NCBI GenBank assembly: GCA_015179125.1
Contig: WHVA01000012.1
Span: 124,001 to 188,000 of the forward strand
Direction: 5' to 3'
DNA from: Gautieria morchelliformis
Lineage: Eukaryota > Basidiomycota > Agaricomycetes > Gomphales > Gomphaceae
Length of the DNA: 64,000 nt
Below are positions 1 through 15,600 of this stretch, one piece after another. Position numbers and translations under genes: made by a program. Under the pieces are notes generated by a model. It saw only the letters and a program-made list of their open reading frames with translations. It searched no databases and was not told where the DNA came from. Every line of letters begins with the position of its first letter. Position 1 is the stretch's first letter.

Positions 1-3000
1 GGCTGGTTCGGCTCACGGGGACGGAAACCTATGGATAATGACGAAGACTCTACACGACCAGTTGACGTAGCGGTGTCTCTGGACGACGCGTCAAATGTCG
101 TTCTATCCCCGCAGCTAGTTAGTCAACTCACAACTCCTGAATCAACCGCCTTCGAGTCCTCCCCATCCGCGCCTGGGGCCGTCCCATTTCCCACCTCAAA
201 ACCTCTCAAGGCAGTAACCGAAGTAGCTAAACCCAGGTCTCAGCCCAGAGGTTGGTTCTCTAGCAAAGCCATCAGCTATATGACGCCAGTGGCTACTATT
301 TTAACGTGCCAAACCCCAGAGGATGCACAGTCTACTTCAGAAACACTTCAGGCGCCATTACCTTCCGATGTAATCACCCATAGCCCATCCCCGCCGCAGG
401 ACATCCCACAGAAGGCGGCAGGTTCGCTAGGGGGCGCAGAGTCGTCTAGACCCGAATGCCCACAATCTACCTCTGATGTATCTGTCCCGTCATCCGTCGA
501 TGATAGTGTGCCAATCGTTTCTTCATTTTCGCATCCTTCCTCACCAACGCCTGTCACAGTGCGTCCCAGAGAGAGAACGCTCAGCAATCTCTCCTCGCTT
601 AATCCATCGTCGTCGCGCTTTATTCTGTCCATGCCCTTGCTAGGACGGCCAAAGGTCCCATTAAGCCATATTGTTGCTCAGGCAGAGGCCTCAGGCAGTC
701 ACGGCGAGTTATCTGAAGGAATCAAGGGCTTCAGGCCGCCCGAGGCTGAGAAACGTAACATTTACTTATATTCCTGTGGTAAGTCATTGACTTACATCCC
801 CACAGTGAAGAACGTGCAGGATGACGTCCAAACGCCTGGAGGGAATACCGTTTCTGAAACTAGTTCATGGTGGGGATATATTGGGCTCGCATCGTCTAGC
901 TCTGTGGACGTACCACCTCCCTCGCCCCCTGATACTCCTTCATCAGCTGTCTATTCGGATTCTCCGACATCAACATTGCCGTCCGGCGCAGAGGCTCCAG
1001 ATCAGCCAACTGTCGGACCTAAGGTTGAGCCCGAGCCGAACACCGCGCCCTCGGATGGATTTGCAGAATCAGCCCCCACTTGGTACACACCTTGGCGGTG
1101 GTATGGTGGAACCGTTATCCCCCCGACTTTGGAGCGCATGGGGAAAACGCCAGCTGAGCTGGTCAAGGAGGATGCGTTGGCACGTTCAGAATCTTCATCC
1201 TCCGGACCAGAGCTGCCTTCAGCACCGCTAATGGTGTCGGAAAATCCGGTCATAAGCAGCGTTGAAAGCCGAGCATCATGGGTTTCTTTCTTCTCCTCGC
1301 AAAGCGTCTCAACTCATAATGTCAGAACGGTCGGGGAGAAAGATGAAGCCGTGGATGTCAAAACTGTCGAGAACGCAGATAGCGCATTGTCGGGGATGAA
1401 AGCAGGTTCGAGTACGGCTCCAACCACGAAGTCGCCCGCATCTCCAACAGTCAAAGGACCACCAGAGCCTTTGAAACTCACACCCACGGCGCCTCCACTT
1501 ACTAAGGATGATGGTCTGAAAAACAAAGCTCAAGGATTGCAACGACCAAGTTCATTATCTTCTAAGAAGTCTGTACCATCTCCCCCACCCCGCCGAGCAA
1601 ATCTTGTACTTCCGACATTTGAAGATACATTCAGCACCCCACCGCGCTCAATACCCATCTCTCAAGGCGCGTCTGCAGTCCGCCGTACCATTCGGTACGT
1701 GAGTGGAATTTTGTTTCCCGAGGCGTACAAGGGAGGGAAGGGAAAAGGCGCGGATACCCAGGGAGACGTGATCGGGCGAGAGCTGCCAAGATTGTGGAGC
1801 GTGTTAGGAGAACATGAACAGTGGACATCGGGCGGGCTGGACGGCGTGAAACGCGTGGTTGTAATAGGCATTCATGGGTGGTTTCCTGGTGAGTCTCTTG
1901 ATTATAACAATAGATCATGCACCGACGCGCAACGAACGGGACAGGCTCCATTATTCGACAGGTGCTCGGCGAGGTAAGGCGTCAATGGCTGACCTCCTGT
2001 TTGGTGGCTAACGGCTAACAGCCAACGGGAACAAGTCGGAAATTTGCAAATATGCTGGCTTCCGCAGTCGAGGATTATGCTGATAGGCATGGGACAGTGC
2101 TAGATAAGCTCACGAAAATCGTTTTGGAGGGGGAAGGTACCATAGAACGGCGTGTCAATAGGTATTTTCCCACTCATGTCGTGGGCTTTATTTCTTCCCA
2201 CTGACACCAGGGCTCTTCCAGTCTATATCAAGAATATCTAAACCATGAGGATTGGGTAGAAGATTTGCAGAAGTACGCTTCGTTGTTATCACGCATTTCT
2301 CACGGTTCTTGACGACAGCCGGTAGGGCGGATGCTATCCTGCTGGCTACTCACTCACAGGGCTCGATCGTGTCTACACAACTCCTCCACAAATTGATCAG
2401 CGAAGGACATATTCGGACCCCAAAAAATGGGGCTGGTGTGGCTCATGGACGTGCACCTGCCCAACGGATTTGCTGTGTCGCCATGTGTGGAATCCACATG
2501 GGGCCATTACTATTCCTCAACACGAGCTCGCTGGTCAACCCTTACATTCAAGTCAGTCTTTCGCGGGCTTATTTTCCAAACGCAGCTAATGTAAGGTAAC
2601 CGGCTGGCCAGTATTTTGAATCAGCGGCTGCCCGAGAGTTATTTGAGTTCCAGGTGGCCGTCGATCCGATAGCTGAAAGGGCACTGCCGTTGACATGTCT
2701 TATTCGCTACAGGATTCAGAATCATCAGTCTCTCAAACGTATATCAAGGCACTGAAAGCTGTCTTAGAACACGGGGTGACATGCATGGCAGTGTTCCCAC
2801 CGTGCACATGAACTCATATCGCTAACAGGTTAAATTTACATATATCGCGAGTCTTAACGATCAAGTCGTCCCGGTAAGCGTCGACATTACATTGGTGTCA
2901 CCTGATCACATTGTCCATGTTTGTTCAGATATACTCGGGGTGCTTCAGTACCGTGTACGTAAAGCAACCCTTGATATCCGAAACGCCTATCTGACAAGCT

Positions 3001-3646
3001 GTCACCAGGGCGCATCCACTGATACTGCGAGCTTTGTACATTGACGGCGATGCGTACAAGTAAGCGCTCGGACGCACCCTCAATGATTTCTGTTGAACCA
3101 GCGACAGCTCTTCTGACTTTTTATCAAATCTTCTTGTTCTATTACTCCGGATTCGAAATGCTGGATTGGATGACGGGGGTCTGATCACTCATCTATCAGA
3201 AGCCACCGCGGGTTCGTTGAGCGGCGTCGGGCACTCATCCGCTTATGAAGAGCCGGCGACTTATTCGTGAGTCTAATCAGTTCGGTTTGCGTGGGTGACG
3301 CGTGATGCGTTGCACCACAGACTTGCTGTGCGGTTCCTTTTTGAGACAAGTGGTGCCCTCGGGATTCAACCGGAACTAGCTGTGCAACCGTTCACGGCGC
3401 GCGCAGCCCGTAACGACTATGAGGTACGCCTTCCCCGCTTCACGTGCCGCCCATCACCGACCGTTCCGCCAGATCCCGTGGACGTTACGCGACCTCATAG
3501 CCAACCCCGATGTTGCATCTCTGTTCTCATCAGAAATTTCCGAGCTACGTGCGGCCTTCGACGACTGGCATCCGCGAACGACGGTGTTGCGTGAGATTCG
3601 CCGGAAATTAGAGCCTATCCGCCGGCTGCCGACATCTAGACTCTGA
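1..3646 (+). CDS. YML020W-like alpha/beta-hydrolase-fold protein, 5' partial
   Basis: About 13 exons by eye; early ones are <1-1888, 1945-1973, 2022-2161, 2222-2272, 2326-2551, 2612-2653, 2713-2775, 2829-2873 and 2929-2954. The first ~600 residues are Ser/Pro-rich and probably disordered. The conserved half starts with the strand-turn GIHGWFPG, continues through a VLGEPTGTS segment, and has a nucleophile elbow ATHSQGSIV (Ser in a GxSxG-like S-Q-G turn). This order matches the fungal YML020W/YMC020W-like family, whose substrate is unknown. Splicing across HGWFPG and VNSLYQEYL restores an uninterrupted frame, which supports the model. The ATG at 31 is in frame, but bases 1-30 are also open (GWFGSRGRKP), so the true start is probably upstream of the window. 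The stop follows LPTSRL. Confidence 0.8.
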
Positions 3647-3914
3647 AGTGCCTCGGATGATCTGTTCTTCAGTCCTCCCTTATGTAATCATTTGTGCCTT
3701 GTAATCCGCTATTGTACTCAGAGTTGCATAGATCTGGACGTTGTCTCCGGGCCGGGTTCCCCATATCTGCCCCGGGAGAAGGCCCCCCGCAATAATAGAC
3801 ACAATGATGCCCGACGACATGGTGGCTTGGTAGTCGCGTGATTCCGACGCGATGCTTCTTATCTTGGGCTCCGACGAGCATCTTCTCACGTCATGGGGTA
3901 TCTATTGGAGCGAT

Positions 3915-5639
3915 CTACCTGTACTCCGTCCCGCAATCCCCCATCTTCGCCACGAGTCCCCGCGAGTTGCTCAGGACGAGGACCCTTTGTATGGCCGCGT
4001 TGTCCTCGGGCGTGAGCCGAAAGCCGAACACCCGCTGGTTGTCCTGATCGTGGCAGTGCACGTGAGCAAGTAGCCGACTTGTGGCGTTCTCGATCATGCA
4101 CAATAGACTCACACTCGTATGCTCCGAGACACCGAGGCGGGTACCTGAAGCGACGCCAAGCACCGATGCTCGGTCAGTATGAACCCCGTGTGACGAGAAC
4201 GCTTAATTACCGATTATCGCGGCAGCGACGAATGCATGGTCTAGGACCCAGCGCGTGGCGATCACGGCAATGCTTCGGGCCCCGTGCCTGTCTCCGATGG
4301 TACGGAGAGCGCCGAGCAATCTTTGGAACAGCGACCAGTCGCCCCAAGCCGAGAGAATCACATCGAGGTACTAGACCGATATCGTAAGCCAAGAGGAAAT
4401 ACAACAAGAAGACGACCGCACTTTGCGCTGCGACGGCGTCATGCACTCGTCGTACGCATCGGGCTGCGGGCTCCCGAGGTACTTGTCCGCCAGGAATCCA
4501 CCGCACTGTGCAAGCGAGACTCAGCGTGTGAAGGCAAGGCAAATGCGAGGTACATGCCAGCGTTCCATAAGTCAATAATTTTACCTATGAAAAATAAACG
4601 ATTTAGTACCCGATAGAGCGGTGTTGATGGCGGCTCACATTATGCCTTACGCATACAGCTGCCATGCCGTATAGCGGACGCGTGTCTATCAGGGAGAACT
4701 GGGGGTCAAATGGAAATGAACAGCTGCGTCTGATGGCTGCAGCCGAGAGAAGCACCTGTATTTGGTTACTGACAATGACGCCAGGGCCGAGAGCGGTACA
4801 TATCTCATCTGTCCGAGCGGAATCGAAGTTACACAGTCCGAGGGCATTGATAAGCCTATTCGACGGGTGTTGTAGCGCATGTAAATGTTGAAGTGCGGTA
4901 ACGTATGCACGGTTGGAGTAATCGGACCAATGGAGCTGTTGATCGAATAGCAAAGAAAACCGCGTGTGAACATGTTTACTTTTCCAGGCAGCTTCGATCG
5001 AACCTGCAGCAGATCCACGGTGTGTGCACCTGTTCGCTTGAGCCGCTCTTCCACAGCCGCACGGACAAATTGGGGCGTCGGATCTGTGGGCTGGAATACA
5101 CACCATTTTGTCGCGCAGATCACATTGGCCTGGACATCTTTGGGCAAACTGTTGCGAAAGGAACCCTAGAGGCAGATGAGCATCCAATTGATTGAAAAAA
5201 CGAAGACACGGCTCTACAAAAATCTGTTCCGCGCTCCCATAGTGGTCAGCTGCGTGGTTGAGTGAGAAAGCGTCAGGCAATCATAATTGGGGGTCAACGT
5301 ACCCTGCCCAAGGGAATCCAAAATCGGAATCAAATAACCAATGGAAGAGAAGCAATCATCTCACCATATCTGAGAGCAGAGAAGTGAGACACGAGGATGT
5401 TACATTAATAATGACGTGGGGAGAAGACCCACCAAATGCAGTGTATCCAGCTTCTACATATCGCTTCATTTCGCGCCTAATCTTGCTCACTGGTGCGGCA
5501 CCCCAGGCTGAATCTAGATGCTCAGTAATATTTAAATTCTTTGCTCGGTCCACCTGCCTGGCGAGGAAAGTTGCCAAAGCCCATTGATGACGCGGGGGAC
5601 AGTGAGCTGGCCAAGAGTTGTAGTCTCCACCGAGGACAT
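3915..5639 (-). CDS. Aldo/keto reductase family oxidoreductase
   Basis: The start at 5639 gives MSSVETTTLGQLTVPRVING, then WGAAPVSKIRREMKRYVEAGYTAF. Later exons carry the AKR catalytic-type segment DHYGSAEQIF (Asp and Tyr), ATKWCVFQPTDPTP, LGLCNFDS, SNQIQ, FSLIDTRPLYGM and TYGTL, and the protein ends in the family tail GDCGTEYR. The expected role is NAD(P)H-dependent reduction of a carbonyl substrate in the cytosol; the substrate cannot be read from sequence. Frames alternate every 100-250 bases, fitting about seven small introns rather than decay, because each conserved block is intact. The first intron (5508-5557) appears to use a GC donor. Some middle exon boundaries (about 4200-4600) are uncertain. 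Confidence 0.72.
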
Positions 5640-6094
5640 GGCGTAGATGAAAATAAGGGAAAGCAGAGAGGATCTATGCTTGAAGCTTGAAGCTTGACGG
5701 GCAAGCTGGGTTTTATAGAAGTGGTCTAAGAACGTCGGCGTTCAAGAATCTGTGGAAGTGTCGGACCGAAGCTAGTTACCATATGGACACTTAAGTTAAC
5801 CGGGCAATTAACAATCAATTAATCAGATGCGCTAATACCCGGACGAGATCTGTCGAATTCGGCCTTTTTTTCCAGAATCTCGCTAGAGCTCGGGGCGAAA
5901 CCAGATTGCCGTCCGACCTTAAATACTGGGTGAAATAACGTTCGAATAGTCAGCTTTCCCTCTCACCTACACCCTCCCCCAAATGCCATCAACCACACCT
6001 GCGTACGACGCTTCGTGTAGCTCTGTGAAGCATGTGTATGTTTGATTGATATCTCTCCCCCCTCTCACCATGTCTAAAGACCTGCAGCAACCTC
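5640..6094. promoter_or_regulatory. Divergent intergenic region
   Basis: This 455-base gap separates the start of the aldo/keto reductase (minus) from the small unknown gene (plus), so it must hold both promoters. The plus-side flank from 5950 is CT-rich, as is common just before fungal start codons. I see no clear TATA box or repeated operator. Confidence 0.35.
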
Positions 6095-6838
6095 ATGCTA
6101 GACACCTTCATCGCCAATGCATCTGCAACAGACCTCAGAGCTGCCATCCGTGCATTCTTGTCCACCAAGTTCGTGTGCATATCCTATCTCGTGTCTTACA
6201 TTCTCAACCTGCGTTCACAGCCCCAGCTCGAGTATTCCTTTTAGTATCATCGCTCGTACACGTCTCAAGCAAGTAAAAGCCACCCTGCCACCACAATCGT
6301 CGTTGTTTTCCGTACAAGGGGAAGTCGCCACACCCACGCAGCAATTCACAGAGCTGCTGCGACACGCCCGCATGCTTTTTGGCGCAGGTACGTGCCCACA
6401 GGTCCAGTCCAATCGATGCGTGGGATTGACGTTCCACTACTCGTCCGGCACATCTTTCTCCCTCAGGACTGGGAGCCGACACTCTCCCCATCTTCACCCA
6501 CATTATACGGTCCACGTTCCCTCTGCGGTGGACAACCTCCGATACAGACCCACTGCTCCCCCACCTCGCGATTGTCGACGCTGACTTATCTCAGGCGTTG
6601 CAATCGTGTCAGGAGGAAGTCGCCGCGGGATTTGTACAGTCGGAGGATGAAATTGCCAGCGCCAAGGCATCGCTAGACGAGCTATGCAGGGCTCTAGAAG
6701 AGAGTAGATGCCTAGTCGAGACGTGGGAGGGCGAGTTCTGTTTCGATCGGGTATGTGGGTCTACACACGCTCCATGCCACGCCTACTAATTGTCGACAGG
6801 GCCATTTCGCGGCGGAATATTGGCGATCCACACTGTGA
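6095..6838 (+). CDS. Small conserved-looking fungal protein of unknown function
   Basis: Probable exons run from the ATG at 6095 (MLDTFIANASATDLRAAIRA), through a segment ARTRLKQVKATLPPQSSLF and a LLRHARMLFGAG block, then LGADTLPIF plus LAIVDADLSQALQSCQEEV, and finish with EGEFCFDRGHFAAEYWRSTL before a TGA at 6836-6838. The intron between GAG and LGADT (about 6388-6467) and the last intron (ending at 6800) have normal GT..AG ends. The product would be about 200-220 residues, helical and acidic in its second half. I recognise no named domain or targeting signal. The first intron boundaries (about 6170-6240) are the weakest part. Confidence 0.5.
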
Positions 6839-8344
6839 TATACAAGCCTTCTTGTACCTTCATGTCTGGGTTCTGTTAGGGGACTCTTTTCATCCTGTCT
6901 CACCTGTTTTGGCGGCCGGCCTCTCTAGACCATGTGTAATCCCTTCCCTCTACGTAGTAGGGAAGTCAAAAATGTCATACATACTTTGATGACCGTTTAC
7001 TCGATCGGACCGATGTTTAATGGTGTGAGGATCCCCTGAAAGGGCCGTCCCGTTGAAGACTACCATATGTGGCTGTGCAAGGCAAGACAAAAGAAAGTAA
7101 ACGTAAACGGATGGTCCACATCCACCAATCGTCGGTATCGTTCAGTCTTAATCGGGAGCACGCACTTGAAGAAGACCGTCTGATAGCAGCCGCGCTTCCG
7201 ATATGCAAGGAAAGCTTGACACGGCGAATGCCCTTCGGGTATTCCCATAGCCCTGGAAGGCTTAAAGTTAGAATACGTGCCTACGTTAGGTCATGGCATA
7301 GAAACATCCGTACCCTGTCTACAACTGTTTTGCGTATTTTATCAACAATTTGTGTATCACTAGACTCCGGGCAACGTAGCTTACGGAGAGGTGGAGGTGG
7401 ATTGTACGCGACATAGCCCGCGTGCGCATATTCCCATCGATACTCCATTCCGTCCCGCTCCCACATTATATGATCGCCGTCCTTCCTGCAATATCCTGAA
7501 AACTTCTCGTGAATCTGATTGACAATGAAAATGGCGGGAAATCTAACATTACCTTTTTGTCGACTCCATCTATGGTTCGAGACCATCGTTCCGTAGCAGC
7601 CAAACCCACGAGTGTTCTGGAAGCGATCGTGGTCTAAACTTGAACCATCCGGGGACAACCGTAGTCTTCCGTAGCGACTCCCTACGTCCCATAATACAGA
7701 TGCCTTTTAAGCAACGCGAAAATGAAAATAAAAATATGAAAAAAGATAGTGGCGCCTGGGTTTTAGCCATCGATGGAACATAGTAACTATAATAGTTATG
7801 GTATTGGCACCTTCGTCTTCTCTTGCCTCGTGGCTCGACAGAAAAAAGCAAAGCGGCGATGTGGCATAATCTGGACCTGGAAGTACCATTCTCACAGAGA
7901 AGCGAACGGGAGACGAGAGAATGTGCTGCGGAAAAGTTCCTTGTCTAGACGACGGTGGGTTAGCATGTCCTGATTTGCTGTCCAGTCTACCGTAGCGGGT
8001 CGATGGCTGAGGAAGGACGCGTGAAAGGAGAGAGAGCTGGAACCACGTGGCAAGGGCGGATCCTAATTCTTTCGGAACATCGGACCTTCGTTCCGAGCCG
8101 AGCCTCATGGGCACAATGATCGGCACTTCAGTGACCAGTATAGTTCACCAAGTCATGGGACAGCATCACGAAGAAAGCAAGTTACAGACACAGGGGGTGC
8201 AGAAGCGTCTTGCAGCTGTGCCCTGTCCAATCGTCCAAAGAAAAAATACAAGTGACTGCGTAAAAATACAAATGTCACCTCTGCGCGTATCCATTCTCTA
8301 TGAGTGGTATCCCCTCCCACACATCGTCAAACACCACTAATGTC
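6839..8344. other. Convergent intergenic region, no gene seen
   Basis: This 1.5 kb lies between the 3' ends of two convergent genes. Open frames of up to 139 codons occur on the minus strand (for example 7281-7658 and 7707-8126), but they lack recognisable motifs, have skewed composition and are not supported by splice-linked neighbours. I treat it as UTR plus spacer. Confidence 0.4.
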
Positions 8345-10118
8345 TCAGGAATTTTGCTCTCCGTCCTCAGCATCTTTTCCCGTTCCCCTTAGCAATTCCG
8401 AACCGTGGAACGTTACGAACGACACGGATGACAGTGTCTGTGCTACAGTAGATGGCCCCGTCATGGATTTAGCACTCTCTGCTTGCGCCATCTCTCGGAG
8501 ATCAAGCATGAAGTGTGAAAGGATGTTGACTCCCAATCTGAGAATATGTCTTGTCCATCAGCGCACAGACTGAAGTAACGGGACTCACGACCGAACAATA
8601 AAATTTCCCACCCCAATTAGCTCCATCTGACGATCGAAGTAGGCTTTCATATCGGGGGGCAACACCAGATTTACTCACAGGAGCAGTCTATACGAGAAAG
8701 TCAGCAGCGCTGGCACAAAACTGAACAATCAAATTACCCAAAACATAATTACTGTAGAAAGTTGTCCCAAGAACACAAAGCTGTAAATTCGTTATATCGA
8801 CGACTAAATGCTCCGCCAGGTCCACTCACGTATATTGCACAATCCCTTCAAGGTTTGCCTTTGAATATAACAATAGCGCAAGGTATTAAATGAGTTCAGA
8901 CTGACCATTCCGCATTATAAGTAGCGCCAAATCCCCTTCAGTCAGCTTCATCGACCGCCACAGCTGATACCACCGTATGCCGGTGAAGACAACAATCAGC
9001 AAATCGAAAACTACGCTTATCAACGAGAATAGCATAGTAATGCTGGCAAACGATTTGAATTAGCGCAAGTTGCCAAGGAAGCGACACTGAAAGGACTCAC
9101 AGATTCAGCTGTGACGCTACTGACGTATCGAATACGTTAACACAACTTGTCAGCACAACACTCCACTTCAGGGTACCGTCAGACAAGAGGCCAAATTCAG
9201 GAAGAGACAGACAAACGATGCCAATTCCGGGTATGCCCAGTCCCACGGTTCCAATCAGAACGAGAATGAGAAGATTCCGACCCCACAGTGCATATGTGCG
9301 GAGGAGGAGGACAACTGCAGAATTACGAAGCATAAATGGAAATGGCGCGGATTGTAAAACAGCACGGCCACACACGAGCAACAGTCGATTGGGAGACCAT
9401 GTCCATGCCTTGAGCAAATCTTAGCCATGGGTTACAACTAAAAGGCAGGGTCTTGAGTTGGTCACAAGCGTTTCTGTTGAAACACAGACTAATAATGTAT
9501 TCTCAGTCTGTCTGTCGGCAAACACGTGCGGGAAAAATCGCACGTACCCTGCCAAGCTTTGGATGCAAACTTAGTATAAGCGTCACAACCCAAGAGACCA
9601 GGAGTGTATGTCTCATCAAGACATATAACAACGACGACATGCTAATGCTAGGTCTGAAATCGAAACGATGCCAAGGCCACCGCCAGACGAGCGAGATTTC
9701 ACGGGGAAGAGTGAGGATATAGTCATAGAAGAGGATTGCTGATCCAAATGATGAGCCGCCCTCACCACGATGACGGGTCTACGTACTAATTCCAGAGATT
9801 TGGCAGTAGTTGATCCATGTCCCCCAACTTATGAATCCACGATAATGTCTCAGCTTAAATCGTCGATGTGTACGCATCAACACGTACACGTCAAGTGCCG
9901 AGGCACTTTGTGATGGCATAACCTGTTCAATATGTCCATCAACCTTGAATGGTCAATCCCTTCCCGCGTAGGTGAGATCAACTTACGCCCAAGAATGACC
10001 GACAAGATAGGATGGCAGGATTGGAGATATACTTGGTCACAAAAAAAAAGTAGAGAGACGCCGAGAGCGGCCCGAAGAAGAGGCTTATGTAAACGTCCGA
10101 AGCTATGTGGCACCGCAT
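8345..10118 (-). CDS. DUF6533-type multi-pass membrane protein
   Basis: Minus-strand exons encode the DUF6533 signature: AILFYDYILTLPREISLVW near 9700, then the membrane helix LLLRTYALWGRN (about 9300), IGTVGLGIPGIGIVCLSLPEFG, and SVVFDLLIVVFTGIRWYQLW (about 8990). A C-terminal exon has SHFMLDLREMAQAES and ends at the TGA 8345-8347. This is the usual layout of a very expanded Agaricomycete family of about seven-helix proteins with unknown function, presumed in the plasma or an internal membrane. At least six short introns are needed. The start is uncertain: the ATG at 10116-10118 opens a hydrophobic N-terminus, but a start nearer 9800 is possible. Confidence 0.65.
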
Positions 10119-10233
10119 AATGTCAGGGTACTTATACAGTACCCTGGCAAAAAAGCAAAATCTTATTCACTGCCACATAACACACCGCGCTTCGGAAGGA
10201 TGACGAGATACTATCATCGAAAGCCAGAAGTCA

Positions 10234-12276
<2,043 letters not shown>

Positions 12277-12674
12277 AATGTGCAAGATGACGAGCCAGCT
12301 TAGTGAGACGGAAATTCCCGTGCAGCTGGACATTTTGTTCCCGCATAACTTACTGTATCAATACTTACTGTAAGCCCAAAACTGTCGATACTTGCTAATC
12401 CGGAATATGTTCAATATAATTTATAACGCCCTAAGCGGCGATCCAAAATGGAATTTACATATATTCTCTCTGTTCCATGTCTTCTCCAAGAAGGTTGGTT
12501 TAGCATATATGTGGACCACCCAACGACGGCACAAGTGTTTTATATACACCTCTCATACCCAATATCTGTCACTTGTCCCTTTCAGGCAACAAAAGTCCAC
12601 TCGTCCCTTGAAGATCTGATTGTACAAACAGAACATCCACATGAATAGAAATATACTAGCCACACGATCTGCAC
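12277..12674. other. Intergenic spacer
   Basis: This 398-base gap lies between the start of the E3 gene and the end of the mannosidase gene, both on the minus strand. It should contain the E3 promoter and the mannosidase 3' UTR. No other gene is seen. Confidence 0.4.
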
Positions 12675-15600
12675 TTACTCTCCGTCCGCATGTGCAAATG
12701 AGGAAGACGTAGTAACAACCAGCTTCACAGTTACAACTTGGAACCCATGGAAAGGCAGCGTCACTGATGTTGACGATTGTGCGCCTGCAGGCCTAGTTAT
12801 CTCCAGTATCTCAAGGTCGTCTTCAAGCAGGTTAGTCCGGGTTGCTTTGAGCACTTGGAGGCTTTCTGCAATCCTGAGTTCAGCAGTGGCATGCCCGCCT
12901 AGCGCTTCGTATAAGCGAAGGACGACAACGCTAGAGTCGCCATATCTCTCTCCGTTGAACCTTTCGTCGTCGCTACGCTTGATTGTCTCGAGGATGACAT
13001 TGGGTGCGCCATTGACGAGGAATGGGGTCTTTGGGAGCTGCCCGCGTCTGTGTTTCCGTCCATCAACAACGTATCGTACTGTTTTAATGGAATGAGTGTT
13101 CTGAGCGACTGTATGGTTACTGACGCTCACAGTGCAATGGCGAATTGAACAAGAAAGCAGCAACTGGTACGTCTGCATTGTCAATGAAGTGGCCCAAATG
13201 GGGTAGCAGTGCCCACGAAAATTCGTGTCTCCCTGATGTCAAAGACAGTTAGCCTCAGCCATCATTCAAAGTTGAGAATCAAGCTCACCCTGGTCTTGTT
13301 CTGCATCTGGCGCAGTAGCGGCCCGAAGCAGAGAGATACTTAAGACGTTGCCATGGGCGGCAAATCCATACTTGGACTCCGAGAGGATTGCAACTCCATA
13401 GCCATATTCGCTCAGGTCAGCGTACTGCCGCTGTTTTAGCTGCTGGGATATCTGATGATGTGTGACATTTTACCTTGTGTCCACAGACTTCAAACTTGGC
13501 AATGTCCCAAGTCGTATTCTTGTGAGTGGGCCGCTGAACAAATCCGAACGGCGTTTCGTACGTTGCGTTATCGCTGTGGATATTGAGAGGGATCTCGACT
13601 ACCCAAAATAACTGTGTGACAGCGCATACAATAAAGATCGTGTCACATACATTTCAAGAATTTGTGCCTTTCGTGCCAGTCTATGTCTGCATCGAACCGA
13701 ACATAGGAGCGCGAGTTGCTCTTGACCGTCGCTAAAATGGACACCGTAAGTCCCCTGATTGTCTCGGAAAGTCATGCCAATCTACCTGCGACTGCATCCA
13801 GCGAAATCTAGATGCGTATGAGATTCTCACTCCTCAGCAAGGCATAAAGTAAGGCGGCGTACCGTAGTCTTAATGGTGCTCTTGCCATATTTAACTTCAG
13901 CAACTACCGATGCCCGAACAGGACCATTCTCCGACACCTTGACGTTGGTCAGCTTTAGCGGATGAGGCGTTTCCAAGTGATGAATTTCCACATCTACGGG
14001 TGACTTAGATTTCACAACAATATAGAGTACCATGATAACACGTGCCCCATGCATCCCAGTAATTTGGCCGGTCATCGTAAATGATCAATCCTCCGGTAGA
14101 ACCAGCAGGCACCAATTCCCGCCTATCAGGTCAAGACTGAGTTTATTCGTCATATGGAAAAAAGGAAGGTTTACCTCTGCTCCACGTCAAATAGGCTAGA
14201 GATGCGACCTGCCGATATCGTGAGTTTTACATAGGCATTTTGGAGCACGAATTCGTCTTTAGCAATAGCCTGGGCTACAGAAGTTGTTATGGGTAGGTAA
14301 ATATCTAAATGCCATTATAAATGAGGGATCCATACCGGAAGCGGGCAGCACGTCAGCGAACAAGCCTCGCGTACATGCCGGACCCGGGCCTCTGGCACCG
14401 TCCACAAGAACGAAGCCGGTGTGACCATCCTTTGCAACCTGCACTACTTCGGCTTTGAGTGTGTTTGCACCGGGGCCGTGCAGAGGGACTTGGACAATAT
14501 CAAGACGCGGGAATGGCGTTGTGTTGTATGCGATTATCTTGCCGTTAGCTGTAGAGTGCAAGGGTTGATCCAGAGAGAGGGCAACGGATTTAGGGATAAG
14601 GGATTGGAAAGCCGTTTCGAGAAGCGCTTTGCCGTCTTTGGCAACCCTGGCATAGATCTTGTTGGCGTCATCGTAGACCATACCGCTGGGAAAAGACATA
14701 TTCAAGTGATACTTAATAGCTAAAAAAAAAGAAACATACATAGCAGATCCGGGTAAGACTTTGGCCCTGAAAGTCAGCATGACATGACCTTATATCGAGG
14801 GAGACGCCCACCATCATGGACTGGATGAACGTGTAAACATGCATGAATGATTTGCGAAAAACAACACTTCGACATACATTGATTAAGCAGAACATTCTCC
14901 CACAGGTCGTTGATTTGCTCTTGGGGGTAAACGTAGGTCCCTCTTTTGTACAAGGATGCCAGTGTAGCGACGTGCTGTCATAGTGTCAATAACTAACTGG
15001 CGCGCGAAGGGGCTTATCCTGCCTCGACGTCACGTAGTAATATCTCAGACTTGCGATTTCCCTTCTTTATGGAACCTGATAAAAGCATTAATGGATAATA
15101 TATAGAATGACAAGAGAAGACCTACCATGGCTCGTATAGGTTCCGCGATGAAACTTATTAACTATAATTAGGCTCTCACTGCATGAAGTGTGACTCAAAT
15201 CCTACCTCGAGATAGAGTTCACCATGCCTGAATAACGATCATAACATCAGCTCAATAACATAGAGGCTGACAACGTACCAATTAGGGAGTGTTGTTCCAT
15301 GACTAGTATCCACGTCGAGATCGTGGAAGAAGTCGTCCACACTTTTACCCATGCTTACGATAGGGACTTCGCGATTGTTATTCGCGGCCGCACGGACTCG
15401 ACGAAGCTACCTTCAGCATCAGTCACGTGCAAAGGACTATACACTCTCAAGTCACATTTTCGAGCATAGGGGCTAAAGGTCCACCCCCGCCATCACCGTT
15501 TCCAAAGACAAGGAGGGCCGTAGATGACGACTCGAGGTTCTGGTGAAGGAGGTGAGTTGACGGCCTATGTAGCACCAGCATCTCTGAAGGCAAACCTTGT

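Noticed and set aside
348-1542. Several antisense frames opposite the first gene
   Set aside because: They mirror the Ser/Pro-rich coding strand and have no independent support.
3669-3889. Minus-strand 69-codon frame after the aldo/keto reductase stop
   Set aside because: It lies downstream of a family-typical C-terminus (GDCGTEYR, stop) and has no motif; probably 3' UTR.
7281-8126. Minus-strand frames of 125 and 139 codons
   Set aside because: No recognisable domain, no splice-linked neighbour, located between two convergent 3' ends.
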